From NCBI GenBank assembly GCA_964017045.1, contig OZ024809.1, positions 13,708,307 through 13,772,306 on the forward strand: a stretch of 64,000 bases of DNA, read 5' to 3'. The notes under the pieces are model-generated. The model ran no database searches. It saw only the letters and a program-made list of their open reading frames with translations, and was not told the origin of the DNA. Of the stretch, positions 11,166 through 26,100 are shown piece after piece (the first letter of the stretch is position 1; every line of letters begins with the position of its first letter). The DNA is from Omphiscola glabra (Eukaryota > Mollusca > Gastropoda > Lymnaeidae). The position numbers and the translations under genes are program-made.

Positions 11166-14100
11166 TTTGTATTTGTGTTATTTCCATGCCAATTAGTTTA
11201 TGTATGTATGTTATTTCCAAGCCTATTAGTATATTTATTTGTATTATTTCTTTGCCAATTAGTTTGTGTATGTATGTTATTTCCAAGCCAATTAGTATAT
11301 TTATTTGTATTATTTCTTTGCCAATTAGTTTATGTATGTATGTTATTTCCAAGCCAATTAGTATATTTATTTGTATTATTTCTTTGCCAATTAGTTTATG
11401 TATGTGTTATTTCCAAGCCAATTAGTATATTTATTTGTATTATTTCTTGGCCAATTAGTTTATGTATGTATGTTATTTCCAAGCCAATTAGTATATTTAT
11501 TTGTATTATTTCTTTGCCAATTAGTTTATGTATGTATGTTATTTCCAAGCCAATTAGTATATTTATTTGTATTATTTCTTTGCCAATTAGTTTATGTATG
11601 TATGTTATTTCCAAGCCAATTAGTATATTTATTTGTATTATTTCTTTGCCAATTAGTTTATGTATGTATGTTATTTCCAAGCCAATTAGTATATTTATTT
11701 GTATTATTTTTTGCCAATTAGTTTATGTATGTTATTTCCAAGCCAATTAGTATATTTATTTGTATTATTTCTTTGCCAATTAGTTTGTGTATGTATGTTA
11801 TTTCCAAGCCAATTAGTATATTTATTTGTATTATTTCTTTGCCAATTAGTTTGTGTATGTATGTTATTTCCAAGCCAATTAGTATATTTATTTGTATTAT
11901 TTCTTTGCCAATTAGTTTGTGTATGTATGTTATTTCCAAGCCAATTAGTATATTTATTTGTATTATTTCTTTGCCAATTAGTTTGTGTATGTATGTTATT
12001 TCCAAGCCAATTAGTATATTTATTTGTATTATTTCTTTGCCAATTAGTTTATGTATGTATGTTATTTCCAAGCCAATTAGTATATTTATTTGTATTATTT
12101 CTTTGCCAATTAGTTTGTGTATGTATGTTATTTCCAAGCCAATTAGTATATTTATTTGTATTATTTCTTTGCCAATTAGTTTGTGTATGTATGTTATTTT
12201 AAGGCCAATTAGTATATTTATTTGTATTATTTCTTTGCCAATTAGTTTATGTATGTATGTTATTTCCAAGCCAATTAGTATATTTATTTGTATTATTTCT
12301 TTGCCAATTAGTTTGTGTATGTATGTTATTTCCAAGCCAATTAGTATATTTATTTGTATTATTTCTTTGCCAATTAGTTTGTGTATGTATGTTATTTCCA
12401 ATCCAATTAGTATATTTATTTGTATTATTTCTTTGCCAATTAGTTTATGTATGTATGTTATTTCCAAGCCAATTAGTATATTTATTTGTATTATTTCTTT
12501 GCCAATTAGTTTGTGTATGTATGTTATTTCCAAGCCAATTAGTATATTTATTTGTATTATTTCTTTGCCAATTAGTTTGTGTATGTATGTTATTTTAAGG
12601 CCAATTAGTATATTTATTTGTATTATTTCTTTGCCAATTAGTTTATGTATGTATGTTATTTCCAAGCCAATTAGTATATTTATTTGTATTATTTCTTTGC
12701 CAATTAGTTTGTGTATGTATGTTATTTCCAAGCCAATTAGTATATTTATTTGTATTATTTCTTTGCCAATTAGTTTATGTATGTATGTTATTTCCAAGCC
12801 AATTAGTATATTTATTTGTATTATTTCTTTGCCAATTAGTTTGTGTATGTGTTATTTCCAAGCCAATTAGTATATTTATTTGTATTATTTCTTTGCCAAT
12901 TAGTTTATGTATGTATGTTATTTCCAAGCCAATTAGTATATTTATTTGTATTATTTCTTTGCCAATTAGTTTATGTATGTATGTTATTTCCAAGCCAATT
13001 AGTATATTTATTTGTATTATTTCTTTGCCAATTAGTTTGTGTATGTATGTTATTTCCAAGCCAATTAGTATATTTATTTGTATTATTTCTTTGCCAATTA
13101 GTTTGTGTATGTATGTTATTTTAAGGCCAATTAGTATATTTATTTGTATTATTTCTTTGCCAATTAGTTTATGTATGTATGTTATTTCCAAGCCAATTAG
13201 TATATTTATTTGTATTATTTCTTTGCCAATTAGTTTGTGTATGTATGTTATTTCCAAGCCAATTAGTATATTTATTTGTATTATTTCTTTGCCAATTAGT
13301 TTATGTATGTATGTTATTTCCAAGCCAATTAGTATATTTATTTGTATTATTTCTTTGCCAATTAGTTTGTGTATGTGTTATTTCCAAGCCAATTAGTATA
13401 TTTATTTGTATTATTTCTTTGCCAATTAGTTTATGTATGTATGTTATTTCCAAGCCAATTAGTATATTTATTTGTATTATTTCTTTGCCAATTAGTTTAT
13501 GTATGTATGTTATTTCCAAGCCAATTAGTATATTTATTTGTATTATTTCTTTGCCAATTAGTTTATGTATGTATGTTATTTCCAAGCCAATTAGTATATT
13601 CATTTGTATTATTTCTTTGCCAATTAGTTTATGTATGTATGTTATTTCTTTGCCAATTAGTATATTTATTTGTATTATTTCTTTGCCAATTAGTTTGTGT
13701 ATGTATGTTATTTCCAAGCCAATTAGTATATTTATTTGTATTATTTCTTTGCCAATTAGTTTGTATATGTATGTTATTTCCAAGCCAATTAGTATATTTT
13801 TTTGTATTATTTCTTTGCCAATTAGTTTATGTATGTATGTTATTTCCAAGCCAATTAGTATATTTATTTGTATTATTTCTTTGCCAATTAGTTTATGTAT
13901 GTATGTTATTTCCAAGCCAATTAGTATATTAATTTGTATTATTTCTTTGCCAATTAGTTTATGTATGTATGTTATTTCCAAGCCAATTAGTATATTTATT
14001 TGTATTATTTCTTTGCCAATTAGTTTATGTATGTATGTTATTTCCAAGCCAATTAGTATATTTATTTGTATTATTTCTTTGCCAATTAGTTTATGTATGT

Positions 14101-17100
14101 ATGTTATTTCCAAGCCAATTAGTATATTTATTTGTATTATTTCTTTGCCAATTAGTTTATGTATGTATGTTATTTCCAAGCCAATTAGTATATTTATTTG
14201 TATTATTTTTTGCCAATTAGTTTATGTATGTATGTTATTTCCAAGCCAATTAGTATATTTATTTGTATTATTTCTTTGCCAATTAGTTTGTGTATGTATG
14301 TTATTTCCAAGCCAATTAGTATATTTATTTGTATTATTTCTTTGCCAATTAGTTTGTGTATGTATGTTATTTCCAAGCCAATTAGTATATTTATTTGTAT
14401 TATTTCTTTGCCAATTAGTTTATGTATGTATGTTATTTCCAAGCCAATTAGTATATTTATTTGTATTATTTCTTTGCCAATTAGTTTGTGTATGTATGTT
14501 ATTTCCAAGCCAATTAGTATATTTATTTGTATTATTTCTTTGCCAATTAGTTTATGTATGTATGTTATTTCCAAGCCAATTAGTATATTTATTTGTATTA
14601 TTTCTTTGCCAATTAGTTTATGTATGTATGTTATTTCCAAGCCAATTAGTATATTTATTTGTATTATTTCTTTGCCAATTAGTTTATGTATGTATGTTAT
14701 TTCCAAGCCAATTAGTATATTTATTTGTATTATTTCTTTGCCAATTAGTTTGTGTATGTATGTTATTTCCAAGCCAATTAGTATATTTATTTGTATTATT
14801 TCTTTGCCAATTAGTTTATGTATGTATGTTATTTCCAAGCCAATTAGTATATTTATTTGTATTATTTCTTTGCCAATTAGTTTATGTATGTATGTTATTT
14901 CCAAGCCAATTAGTATATTTATTTGTATTATTTCTTTGCCAATTAGTTTGTGTATGTATGTTATTTCCAAGCCAATTAGTATATTTATTTGTATTATTTC
15001 TTTGCCAATTAGTTTGTGTATGTATGTTATTTTAAGGCCAATTAGTATATTTATTTGTATTATTTCTTTGCCAATTAGTTTATGTATGTATGATATTTCC
15101 AAGCCAATTAGTATATTTATTTGTATTATTTCTTTGCCAATTAGTTTATGTATGTATGTTATTTCCAAGCCAATTAGTATATTTATTTGTATTATTTCTT
15201 TGCCAATTAGTTTATGTATGTATGTTATTTCCAAGCCAATTAGTATATTTATTTGTATTATTTCTTTGCCAATTAGTTTATGTATGTATGTTATTTCCAA
15301 GCCAATTAGTATATTTATTTGTATTATTTCTTTGCCAATTAGTTTATGTATGTATGTTATTTCCAAGCCAATTAGTATATTTATTTGTATTATTTCTTTG
15401 CCAATTAGTTTATGTATGTATGTTATTTCCAAGCCAATTAGTATATTTATTTGTATTATTTCTTTGCCAATTAGTTTGTGTATGTATGTTATTCCCAAGC
15501 CAATTAGTATATTTATTTGTATTATTTCTTTGCCAATTAGTTTGTGTATGTATGTTATTTCCAAGCCAATTAGTATATTTATTTGTATTATTTCTTTGCC
15601 AATTAGTTTATGTATGTATGTTATTTCCAAGCCAATTAGTATATTTATTTGTATTATTTCTTTGCCAATTAGTTTGTGTATGTATGTTATTTCCAAGCCA
15701 ATTAGTATATTTATTTGTATTATTTCTTTGCCAATTAGTTTATGTATGTATGTTATTTCCAAGCCAATTAGTATATTTATTTGTATTATTTCTTTGCCAA
15801 TTAGTTTATGTATGTATGTTATTTCCAAGCCAATTAGTATATTTATTTGTATTATTTCTTTGCCAATTAGTTTATGTATGTATGTTATTTCCAAGCCAAT
15901 TAGTATATTTATTTGTATTATTTCTTTGCCAATTAGTTTATGTATGTATGTTATTTCCAAGCCAATTAGTATATTTATTTGTATTATTTCTTTGCCAATT
16001 AGTTTATGTATGTATGTTATTTCCAAGCCAATTAGTATATTTATTTGTATTATTTCTTTGCCAATTAGTTTATGTATGTATGTTATTTCCAAGCCAATTA
16101 GTATATTCATTTGTATTATTTCTTTGCCAATTAGTTTATGTATGTATGTTATTTCTTTGCCAATTAGTATATTTATTTGTATTATTTCTTTGCCAATTAG
16201 TTTGTGTATGTATGTTATTTCCAAGCCAATTAGTATATTTATTTGTATTATTTCTTTGCCAATTAGTTTATGTATGTATGTTATTTCCAAGCCAATTAGT
16301 ATATTTATTTGTATTATTTCTTTGCCAATTAGTTTATGTATGTATGTTATTTCCAAGCCAATTAGTATATTCATTTGTATTATTTCTTTGCCAATTAGTT
16401 TATGTATGTATGTTATTTCTTTGCCAATTAGTATATTTATTTGTATTATTTCTTTGCCAATTAGTTTGTGTATGTATGTTATTTCCAAGCCAATTAGTAT
16501 ATTTATTTGTATTATTTCTTTGCCAATTAGTTTATGTATGTATGTTATTTCCAAGCCAATTAGTATATTTATTTGTATTATTTCTTTGCCAATTAGTTTA
16601 TGTATGTATGTTATTTCCAAGCCAATTAGTATATTAATTTGTATTATTTCTTTGCCAATTAGTTTATGTATGTATGTTATTTCCAAGCCAATTAGTATAT
16701 TTATTTGTATTATTTCTTTGCCAATTAGTTTATGTATGTATGTTATTTCCAAGCCAATTAGTATATTTATTTGTATTATTTCTTTGCCAATTAGTTTATG
16801 TATGTATGTTATTTCCAAGCCAATTAGTATATTTATTTGTATTATTTCTTTGCCAATTAGTTTATGTATGTATGTTATTTCCAAGCCAATTAGTATATTT
16901 ATTTGTATTATTTTTTGCCAATTAGTTTATGTATGTATGTTATTTCCAAGCCAATTAGTATATTTATTTGTATTATTTCTTTGCCAATTAGTTTGTGTAT
17001 GTATGTTATTTCCAAGCCAATTAGTATATTTATTTGTATTATTTCTTTGCCAATTAGTTTGTGTATGTATGTTATTTCCAAGCCAATTAGTATATTTATT

Positions 17101-20100
17101 TGTATTATTTCTTTGCCAATTAGTTTATGTATGTATGTTATTTCCAAGCCAATTAGTATATTTATTTGTATTATTTCTTTGCCAATTAGTTTGTGTATGT
17201 ATGTTATTTCCAAGCCAATTAGTATATTTATTTGTATTATTTCTTTGCCAATTAGTTTATGTATGTATGTTATTTCCAAGCCAATTAGTATATTTATTTG
17301 TATTATTTCTTTGCCAATTAGTTTATGTATGTATGTTATTTCCAAGCCAATTAGTATATTTATTTGTATTATTTCTTTGCCAATTAGTTTATGTATGTAT
17401 GTTATTTCCAAGCCAATTATTATATTCATTTGTATTATTTCTTTGCCAATTAGTTTATGTATGTATGTTATTTCCAAGCCAATTAGTATATTTATTTGTA
17501 TTATTTCTTTGCCAATTAGTTTATGTATGTATGTTATTTCCAAGCCAATTAGTATATTTATTTGTATTATTTCTTTGCCAATTAGTTTATGTATGTATGT
17601 TATTTCCAAGCCAATTAGTATATTTATTTGTATTATTTCTTTGCCAATTAGTTTGTGTATGTATGTTATTTCCAAGCCAATTAGTATATTTATTTGTATT
17701 ATTTCTTTGCCAATTAGTTTATGTATGTATGTTATTTCCAAGCCAATTAGTATATTTATTTGTATTATTTCTTTGCCAATTAGTTTATGTATGTATGTTA
17801 TTTCCAAGCCAATTAGTATATTTATTTGTATTATTTCTTTGCCAATTAGTTTGTGTATGTATGTTATTTCCAAGCCAATTAGTATATTTATTTGTATTAT
17901 TTCTTTGCCAATTAGTTTGTGTATGTATGTTATTTTAAGGCCAATTAGTATATTTATTTGTATTATTTCTTTGCCAATTAGTTTATGTATGTATGATATT
18001 TCCAAGCCAATTAGTATATTTATTTCTATTATTTCTTTGCCAATTAGTTTATGTATGTATGTTATTTCCAAGCCAATTAGTATATTTATTTGTATTATTT
18101 CTTTGCCAATTAGTTTATGTATGTATGTTATTTCCAAGCCAATTAGTATATTTATTTGTATTATTTCTTTGCCAATTAGTTTATGTATGTATGTTATTTC
18201 CAAGCCAATTAGTATATTTATTTGTATTATTTCTTTGCCAATTAGTTTATGTATGTATGTTATTTCCAAGCCAATTAGTATATTTATTTGTATTATTTCT
18301 TTGCCAATTAGTTTATGTATGTATGTTATTTCCAAGCCAATTAGTATATTTATTTGTATTATTTCTTTGCCAATTAGTTTGTGTATGTATGTTATTCCCA
18401 AGCCAATTAGTATATTTATTTGTATTATTTCTTTGCCAATTAGTTTGTGTATGTATGTTATTTCCAAGCCAATTAGTATATTTATTTGTATTATTTCTTT
18501 GCCAATTAGTTTATGTATGTATGTTATTTCCAAGCCAATTAGTATATTTATTTGTATTATTTCTTTGCCAATTAGTTTGTGTATGTATGTTATTTCCAAG
18601 CCAATTAGTATATTTATTTGTATTATTTCTTTGCCAATTAGTTTATGTATGTATGTTATTTCCAAGCCAATTAGTATATTTATTTGTATTATTTCTTTGC
18701 CAATTAGTTTATGTATGTATGTTATTTCCAAGCCAATTAGTATATTTATTTGTATTATTTCTTTGCCAATTAGTTTGTGTATGTATGTTATTCCCAAGCC
18801 AATTAGTATATTTATTTGTATTATTTCTTTGCCAATTAGTTTGTGTATGTATGTTATTTCCAAGCCAATTAGTATATTTATTTGTATTATTTCTTTGCCA
18901 ATTAGTTTATGTATGTATGTTATTTCCAAGCCAATTAGTATATTTATTTGTATTATTTCTTTGCCAATTAGTTTGTGTATGTATGTTATTTCCAAGCCAA
19001 TTAGTATATTTATTTGTATTATTTCTTTGCCAATTAGTTTATGTATGTATGTTATTTCCAAGCCAATTAGTATATTTATTTGTATTATTTCTTTGCCAAT
19101 TAGTTTATGTATGTATGTTATTTCCAAGCCAATTAGTATATTTATTTGTATTATTTCTTTGCCAATTAGTTTATGTATGTATGTTATTTCCAAGCCAATT
19201 AGTATATTTATTTGTATTATTTCTTTGCCAATTAGTTTATGTATGTATGTTATTTCCAAGCCAATTAGTATATTTATTTGTATTATTTCTTTGCCAATTA
19301 GTTTATGTATGTATGTTATTTCCAAGCCAATTAGTATATTTATTTGTATTATTTCTTTGCCAATTAGTTTATGTATGTATGTTATTTCCAAGCCAATTAG
19401 TATATTCATTTGTATTATTTCTTTGCCAATTAGTTTATGTATGTATGTTATTTCTTTGCCAATTAGTATATTTATTTGTATTATTTCTTTGCCAATTAGT
19501 TTGTGTATGTATGTTATTTCCAAGCCAATTAGTATATTTATTTGTATTATTTCTTTGCCAATTAGTTTATGTATGTATGTTATTTCCAAGCCAATTAGTA
19601 TATTTATTTGTATTATTTCTTTGCCAATTAGTTTATGTATGTATGTTATTTCCAAGCCAATTAGTATATTCATTTGTATTATTTCTTTGCCAATTAGTTT
19701 ATGTATGTATGTTATTTCTTTGCCAATTAGTATATTTATTTGTATTATTTCTTTGCCAATTAGTTTGTGTATGTATGTTATTTCCAAGCCAATTAGTATA
19801 TTTATTTGTATTATTTCTTTGCCAATTAGTTTATGTATGTATGTTATTTCCAAGCCAATTAGTATATTTATTTGTATTATTTCTTTGCCAATTAGTTTAT
19901 GTATGTATGTTATTTCCAAGCCAATTAGTATATTAATTTGTATTATTTCTTTGCCAATTAGTTTATGTATGTATGTTATTTCCAAGCCAATTAGTATATT
20001 TATTTGTATTATTTCTTTGCCAATTAGTTTATGTATGTATGTTATTTCCAAGCCAATTAGTATATTTATTTGTATTATTTCTTTGCCAATTAGTTTATGT

Positions 20101-23100
20101 ATGTATGTTATTTCCAAGCCAATTAGTATATTTATTTGTATTATTTCTTTGCCAATTAGTTTATGTATGTATGTTATTTCCAAGCCAATTAGTATATTTA
20201 TTTGTATTATTTTTTGCCAATTAGTTTATGTATGTATGTTATTTCCAAGCCAATTAGTATATTTATTTGTATTATTTCTTTGCCAATTAGTTTGTGTATG
20301 TATGTTATTTCCAAGCCAATTAGTATATTTATTTGTATTATTTCTTTGCCAATTAGTTTGTGTATGTATGTTATTTCCAAGCCAATTAGTATATTTATTT
20401 GTATTATTTCTTTGCCAATTAGTTTATGTATGTATGTTATTTCCAAGCCAATTAGTATATTTATTTGTATTATTTCTTTGCCAATTAGTTTGTGTATGTA
20501 TGTTATTTCCAAGCCAATTAGTATATTTATTTGTATTATTTCTTTGCCAATTAGTTTATGTATGTATGTTATTTCCAAGCCAATTAGTATATTTATTTGT
20601 ATTATTTCTTTGCCAATTAGTTTATGTATGTATGTTATTTCCAAGCCAATTAGTATATTTATTTGTATTATTTCTTTGCCAATTAGTTTATGTATGTATG
20701 TTATTTCCAAGCCAATTAGTATATTCATTTGTATTATTTCTTTGCCAATTAGTTTATGTATGTATGTTATTTCCAAGCCAATTAGTATATTTATTTGTAT
20801 TATTTCTTTGCCAATTAGTTTATGTATGTATGTTATTTCCAAGCCAATTAGTATATTTATTTGTATTATTTCTTTGCCAATTAGTTTATGTATGTATGTT
20901 ATTTCCAAGCCAATTAGTATATTTATTTGTATTATTTCTTTGCCAATTAGTTTGTGTATGTATGTTATTTCCAAGCCAATTAGTATATTTATTTGTATTA
21001 TTTCTTTGCCAATTAGTTTATGTATGTATGTTATTTCCAAGCCAATTAGTATATTTATTTGTATTATTTCTTTGCCAATTAGTTTATGTATGTATGTTAT
21101 TTCCAAGCCAATTAGTATATTTATTTGTATTATTTCTTTGCCAATTAGTTTGTGTATGTATGTTATTTCCAAGCCAATTAGTATATTTATTTGTATTATT
21201 TCTTTGCCAATTAGTTTGTGTATGTATGTTATTTTAAGGCCAATTAGTATATTTATTTGTATTATTTCTTTGCCAATTAGTTTATGTATGTATGATATTT
21301 CCAAGCCAATTAGTATATTTATTTCTATTATTTCTTTGCCAATTAGTTTATGTATGTATGTTATTTCCAAGCCAATTAGTATATTTATTTGTATTATTTC
21401 TTTGCCAATTAGTTTATGTATGTATGTTATTTCCAAGCCAATTAGTATATTTATTTGTATTATTTCTTTGCCAATTAGTTTATGTATGTATGTTATTTCC
21501 AAGCCAATTAGTATATTTATTTGTATTATTTCTTTGCCAATTAGTTTATGTATGTATGTTATTTCCAAGCCAATTAGTATATTTATTTGTATTATTTCTT
21601 TGCCAATTAGTTTATGTATGTATGTTATTTCCAAGCCAATTAGTATATTTATTTGTATTATTTCTTTGCCAATTAGTTTGTGTATGTATGTTATTCCCAA
21701 GCCAATTAGTATATTTATTTGTATTATTTCTTTGCCAATTAGTTTGTGTATGTATGTTATTTCCAAGCCAATTAGTATATTTATTTGTATTATTTCTTTG
21801 CCAATTAGTTTATGTATGTATGTTATTTCCAAGCCAATTAGTATATTTATTTGTATTATTTCTTTGCCAATTAGTTTGTGTATGTATGTTATTTCCAAGC
21901 CAATTAGTATATTTATTTGTATTATTTCTTTGCCAATTAGTTTATGTATGTATGTTATTTCCAAGCCAATTAGTATATTTATTTGTATTATTTCTTTGCC
22001 AATTAGTTTATGTATGTATGTTATTTCCAAGCCAATTAGTATATTTATTTGTATTATTTCTTTGCCAATTAGTTTATGTATGTATGTTATTTCCAAGCCA
22101 ATTAGTATATTTATTTGTATTATTTCTTTGCCAATTAGTTTATGTATGTATGTTATTTCCAAGCCAATTAGTATATTTATTTGTATTATTTCTTTGCCAA
22201 TTAGTTTATGTATGTATGTTATTTCCAAGCCAATTAGTATATTTATTTGTATTATTTCTTTGCCAATTAGTTTATGTATGTATGTTATTTCCAAGCCAAT
22301 TAGTATATTCATTTGTATTATTTCTTTGCCAATTAGTTTATGTATGTATGTTATTTCTTTGCCAATTAGTATATTTATTTGTATTATTTCTTTGCCAATT
22401 AGTTTGTGTATGTATGTTATTTCCAAGCCAATTAGTATATTTATTTGTATTATTTCTTTGCCAATTAGTTTGTGTATGTATGTTATTTCCAAGCCAATTA
22501 GTATATTTTTTTGTATTATTTCTTTGCCAATTAGTTTGTGTATGTATGTTATTTCCAAGCCAATTAGTATATTTATTTGTATTATTTCTTTGCCAATTAG
22601 TTTATGTATGTATGTTATTTCCAAGCCAATTAGTATATTAATTTGTATTATTTCTTTGCCAATTAGTTTATGTATGTATGTTACTTCCAAGCCAATTAGT
22701 ATATTTATTTGTATTATTTCTTTGCCAATTAGTTTATGTATGTATGTTATTTCCAAGCCAATTAGTATATTTATTTGTATTATTTCTTTGCCAATTAGTT
22801 TGTGTATGTATGTTATTTCCAAGCCAATTAGTATATTTATTTGTATTATTTCTTTGCCAATTAGTTTGTGTATGTATGTTATTTCCAAGCCAATTATTAT
22901 ATTTATTTGTATTATTTCTTTGCCAATTAGTTTGTGTATTTATGTTATTTCTTTGCCAATTAGTATATTTATTTGTATTATTTCTTTGCCAATTAGTTTA
23001 TGTATGTATGTTATTTCCAAGCCAATTAGTATATTCATTTGTATTATTTCTTTGCCAATTAGTTTATGTATGTATGTTATTTCCAAGCCAATTAGTATAT

Positions 23101-26100
23101 TTATTTGTATTATTTCTTTGCCAATTAGTTTATGTATGTATGTTATTTCCAAGCCAATTAGTATATTTATTTGTATTATTTCTTTGCCAATTAGTTTATG
23201 TATGTATGTTATTTCCAAGCCAATTAGTATATTTATTTGTATTATTTCTTTGCCAATTAGTTTATGTATGTATGTTATTTCCAAGCCAATTAGTATATTT
23301 ATTTGTATTATTTCTTTGCCAATTAGTTTATGTATGTATGTTATTTCCAAGCCAATTAGTATATTTATTTGTATTATTTCTTTGCCAATTAGTTTATGTA
23401 TGTATGTTATTTCCAAGCCAATTAGTATATTTATTTGTATTATTTCTTTGCCAATTAGTTTATGTATGTATGTTATTTCCAAGCCAATTAGTATATTTAT
23501 TTGTATTATTTCTTTGCCAATTAGTTTATGTATGTATGTTATTTCCAAGCCAATTAGTATATTTATTTGTATTATTTCTTTGCCAATTAGTTTGTGTATG
23601 TATGTTATTTCCAAGACAATTAGTATATTTATTTGTATTATTTCTTTGCCAATTAGTTTGTGTATGTATGTTATTTTAAGGCCAATTAGTATATTTATTT
23701 GTATTATTTCTTTGCCAATTAGTTTATGTATGTATGATATTTCCAAGCCAATTAGTATATTTATTTGTATTATTTCTTTGCCAATTAGTTTATGTATGTA
23801 TGTTATTTCCAAGCCAATTAGTATATTTATTTGTATTATTTCTTTGCCAATTAGTTTATGTATGTATGTTATTTCCAAGCCAATTAGTATATTTATTTGT
23901 ATTATTTCTTTGCCAATTAGTTTATGTATGTATGTTATTTCCAAGCCAATTAGTATATTTATTTGTATTATTTCTTTGCCAATTAGTTTATGTATGTATG
24001 TTATTTCCAAGCCAATTAGTATATTTATTTGTATTATTTCTTTGCCAATTAGTTTATGTATGTATGTTATTTCCAAGCCAATTAGTATATTTATTTGTAT
24101 TATTTTTTGCCAATTAGTTTATGTATGTATGTTATTTCCAAGCCAATTAGTATATTTATTTGTATTATTTCTTTGCCAATTAGTTTGTGTATGTATGTTA
24201 TTTCCAAGCCAATTAGTATATTTATTTGTATTATTTCTTTGCCAATTAGTTTGTGTATGTATGTTATTTCCAAGCCAATTAGTATATTTATTTGTATTAT
24301 TTCTTTGCCAATTAGTTTGTGTATGTATGTTATTTCCAAGCCAATTAGTATATTTATTTGTATTATTTCTTTGCCAATTAGTTTATGTATGTATGTTATT
24401 TCCAAGCCAATTAGTATATTTATTTGTATTATTTCTTTGCCAATTAGTTTATGTATGTATGTTATTTCCAAGCCAATTAGTATATTTATTTGTATTATTT
24501 CTTTGCAAATTAGTTTATGTATGTATGTTATTTCCAAGCAAATTAGTATATTTATTTGTATTATTTCTTTGCCCATTAGTTTGTGTATGTATGTTATTTC
24601 CAAGCCAATTAGTATATTTATTTGTATTATTTCTTTGCCAATTAGTTTGTGTATGTATGTTATTTCCAAGCCAATTAGTATATTTATTTGTATTATTTCT
24701 TTGCCAATTAGTTTATGTATGTATGTTATTTCCAAGCCAATTAGTATATTTATTTCTATTATTTCTTTGCCAATTAGTTTATGTATGTATGTTATTTCCA
24801 AGCCGATTAGTATATTTATTTGTATTATTTCTTTGCCAATTAGTTTATGTATGTATGTTATTTCCAAGCCAATTAGTATATTTATTTGAAATTATTTCTT
24901 TGCCAATTAGTTTATGTATGTATGTTATTTCCAAGCCAATTAGTATATTTATTTGTATTATTTCTTTGCCAATTAGTTTATGTATGTATGTTATTTCCAA
25001 GCCAATTAGTATATTTATTTGTATTATTTCTTTGCCAATTAGTTTATGTATGTATGTTATTTCCAAGCCAATTAGTATATTTATTTGTATTATTTCTTTG
25101 CCAATTAGTTTATGTATGTATGTTATTTCCAAGCCAATTAGTATATTCATTTGTATTATTTCTTTGCCAATTAGTTTATGTATGTATGTTATTTCTTTGC
25201 CAATTAGTATATTTATTTGTATTATTTCTTTGCCAATTAGTTTGTGTATGTATGTTATTTCCAAGCCAATTAGTATATTTATTTGTATTATTTCTTTGCC
25301 AATTAGTTTGTGTATGTATGTTATTTCCAAGCCAATTAGTATATTTTTTTGTATTATTTCTTTGCCAATTAGTTTGTGTATGTATGTTATTTCCAAGCCA
25401 ATTAGTATATTTATTTGTATTATTTCTTTGCCAATTAGTTTATGTATGTATGTTATTTCCAAGCCAATTAGTATATTAATTTGTATTATTTCTTTGCCAA
25501 TTAGTTTATGTATGTATGTTATTTCCAAGCCAATTAGTATATTTATTTGTATTATTTCTTTGCCAATTAGTTTATGTATGTATGTTATTTCCAAGCCAAT
25601 TAATATATTTATTTGTATTATTTCTTTGCCAATTAGTTTATGTATGTATGTTATTTCCAAGCCAATTAATATATTTATTTGTATTATTTCTTTGCCAATT
25701 AGTTTATGTATGTATGTTATTTCCAAGCCAATTAGTATATTCATTTGTATTATTTCTTTGCCAATTAGTATATTTATTTCTATTATTTCTTTGCCAATTA
25801 GTATATTCATTTGTATTATTTCTTTGCCAATTAGTTTGTGTATGTATGTTATTTCCAAGCCAATTAGTATATTTATTTGTATTATTTCTTTGCCAATTAG
25901 TTTGTGTATGTATGTTATTTCCAAGCCAATTAGTATATTTTTTTGTATTATTTCTTTGCCAATTAGTTTGTGTATGTATGTTATTTCCAAGCCAATTAGT
26001 ATATTTATTTGTATTATTTCTTTGCCAATTAGTTTATGTATGTATGTTATTTCCAAGCCAATTAGTATATTCATTTGTATTATTTCTTTGCCAATTAGTT

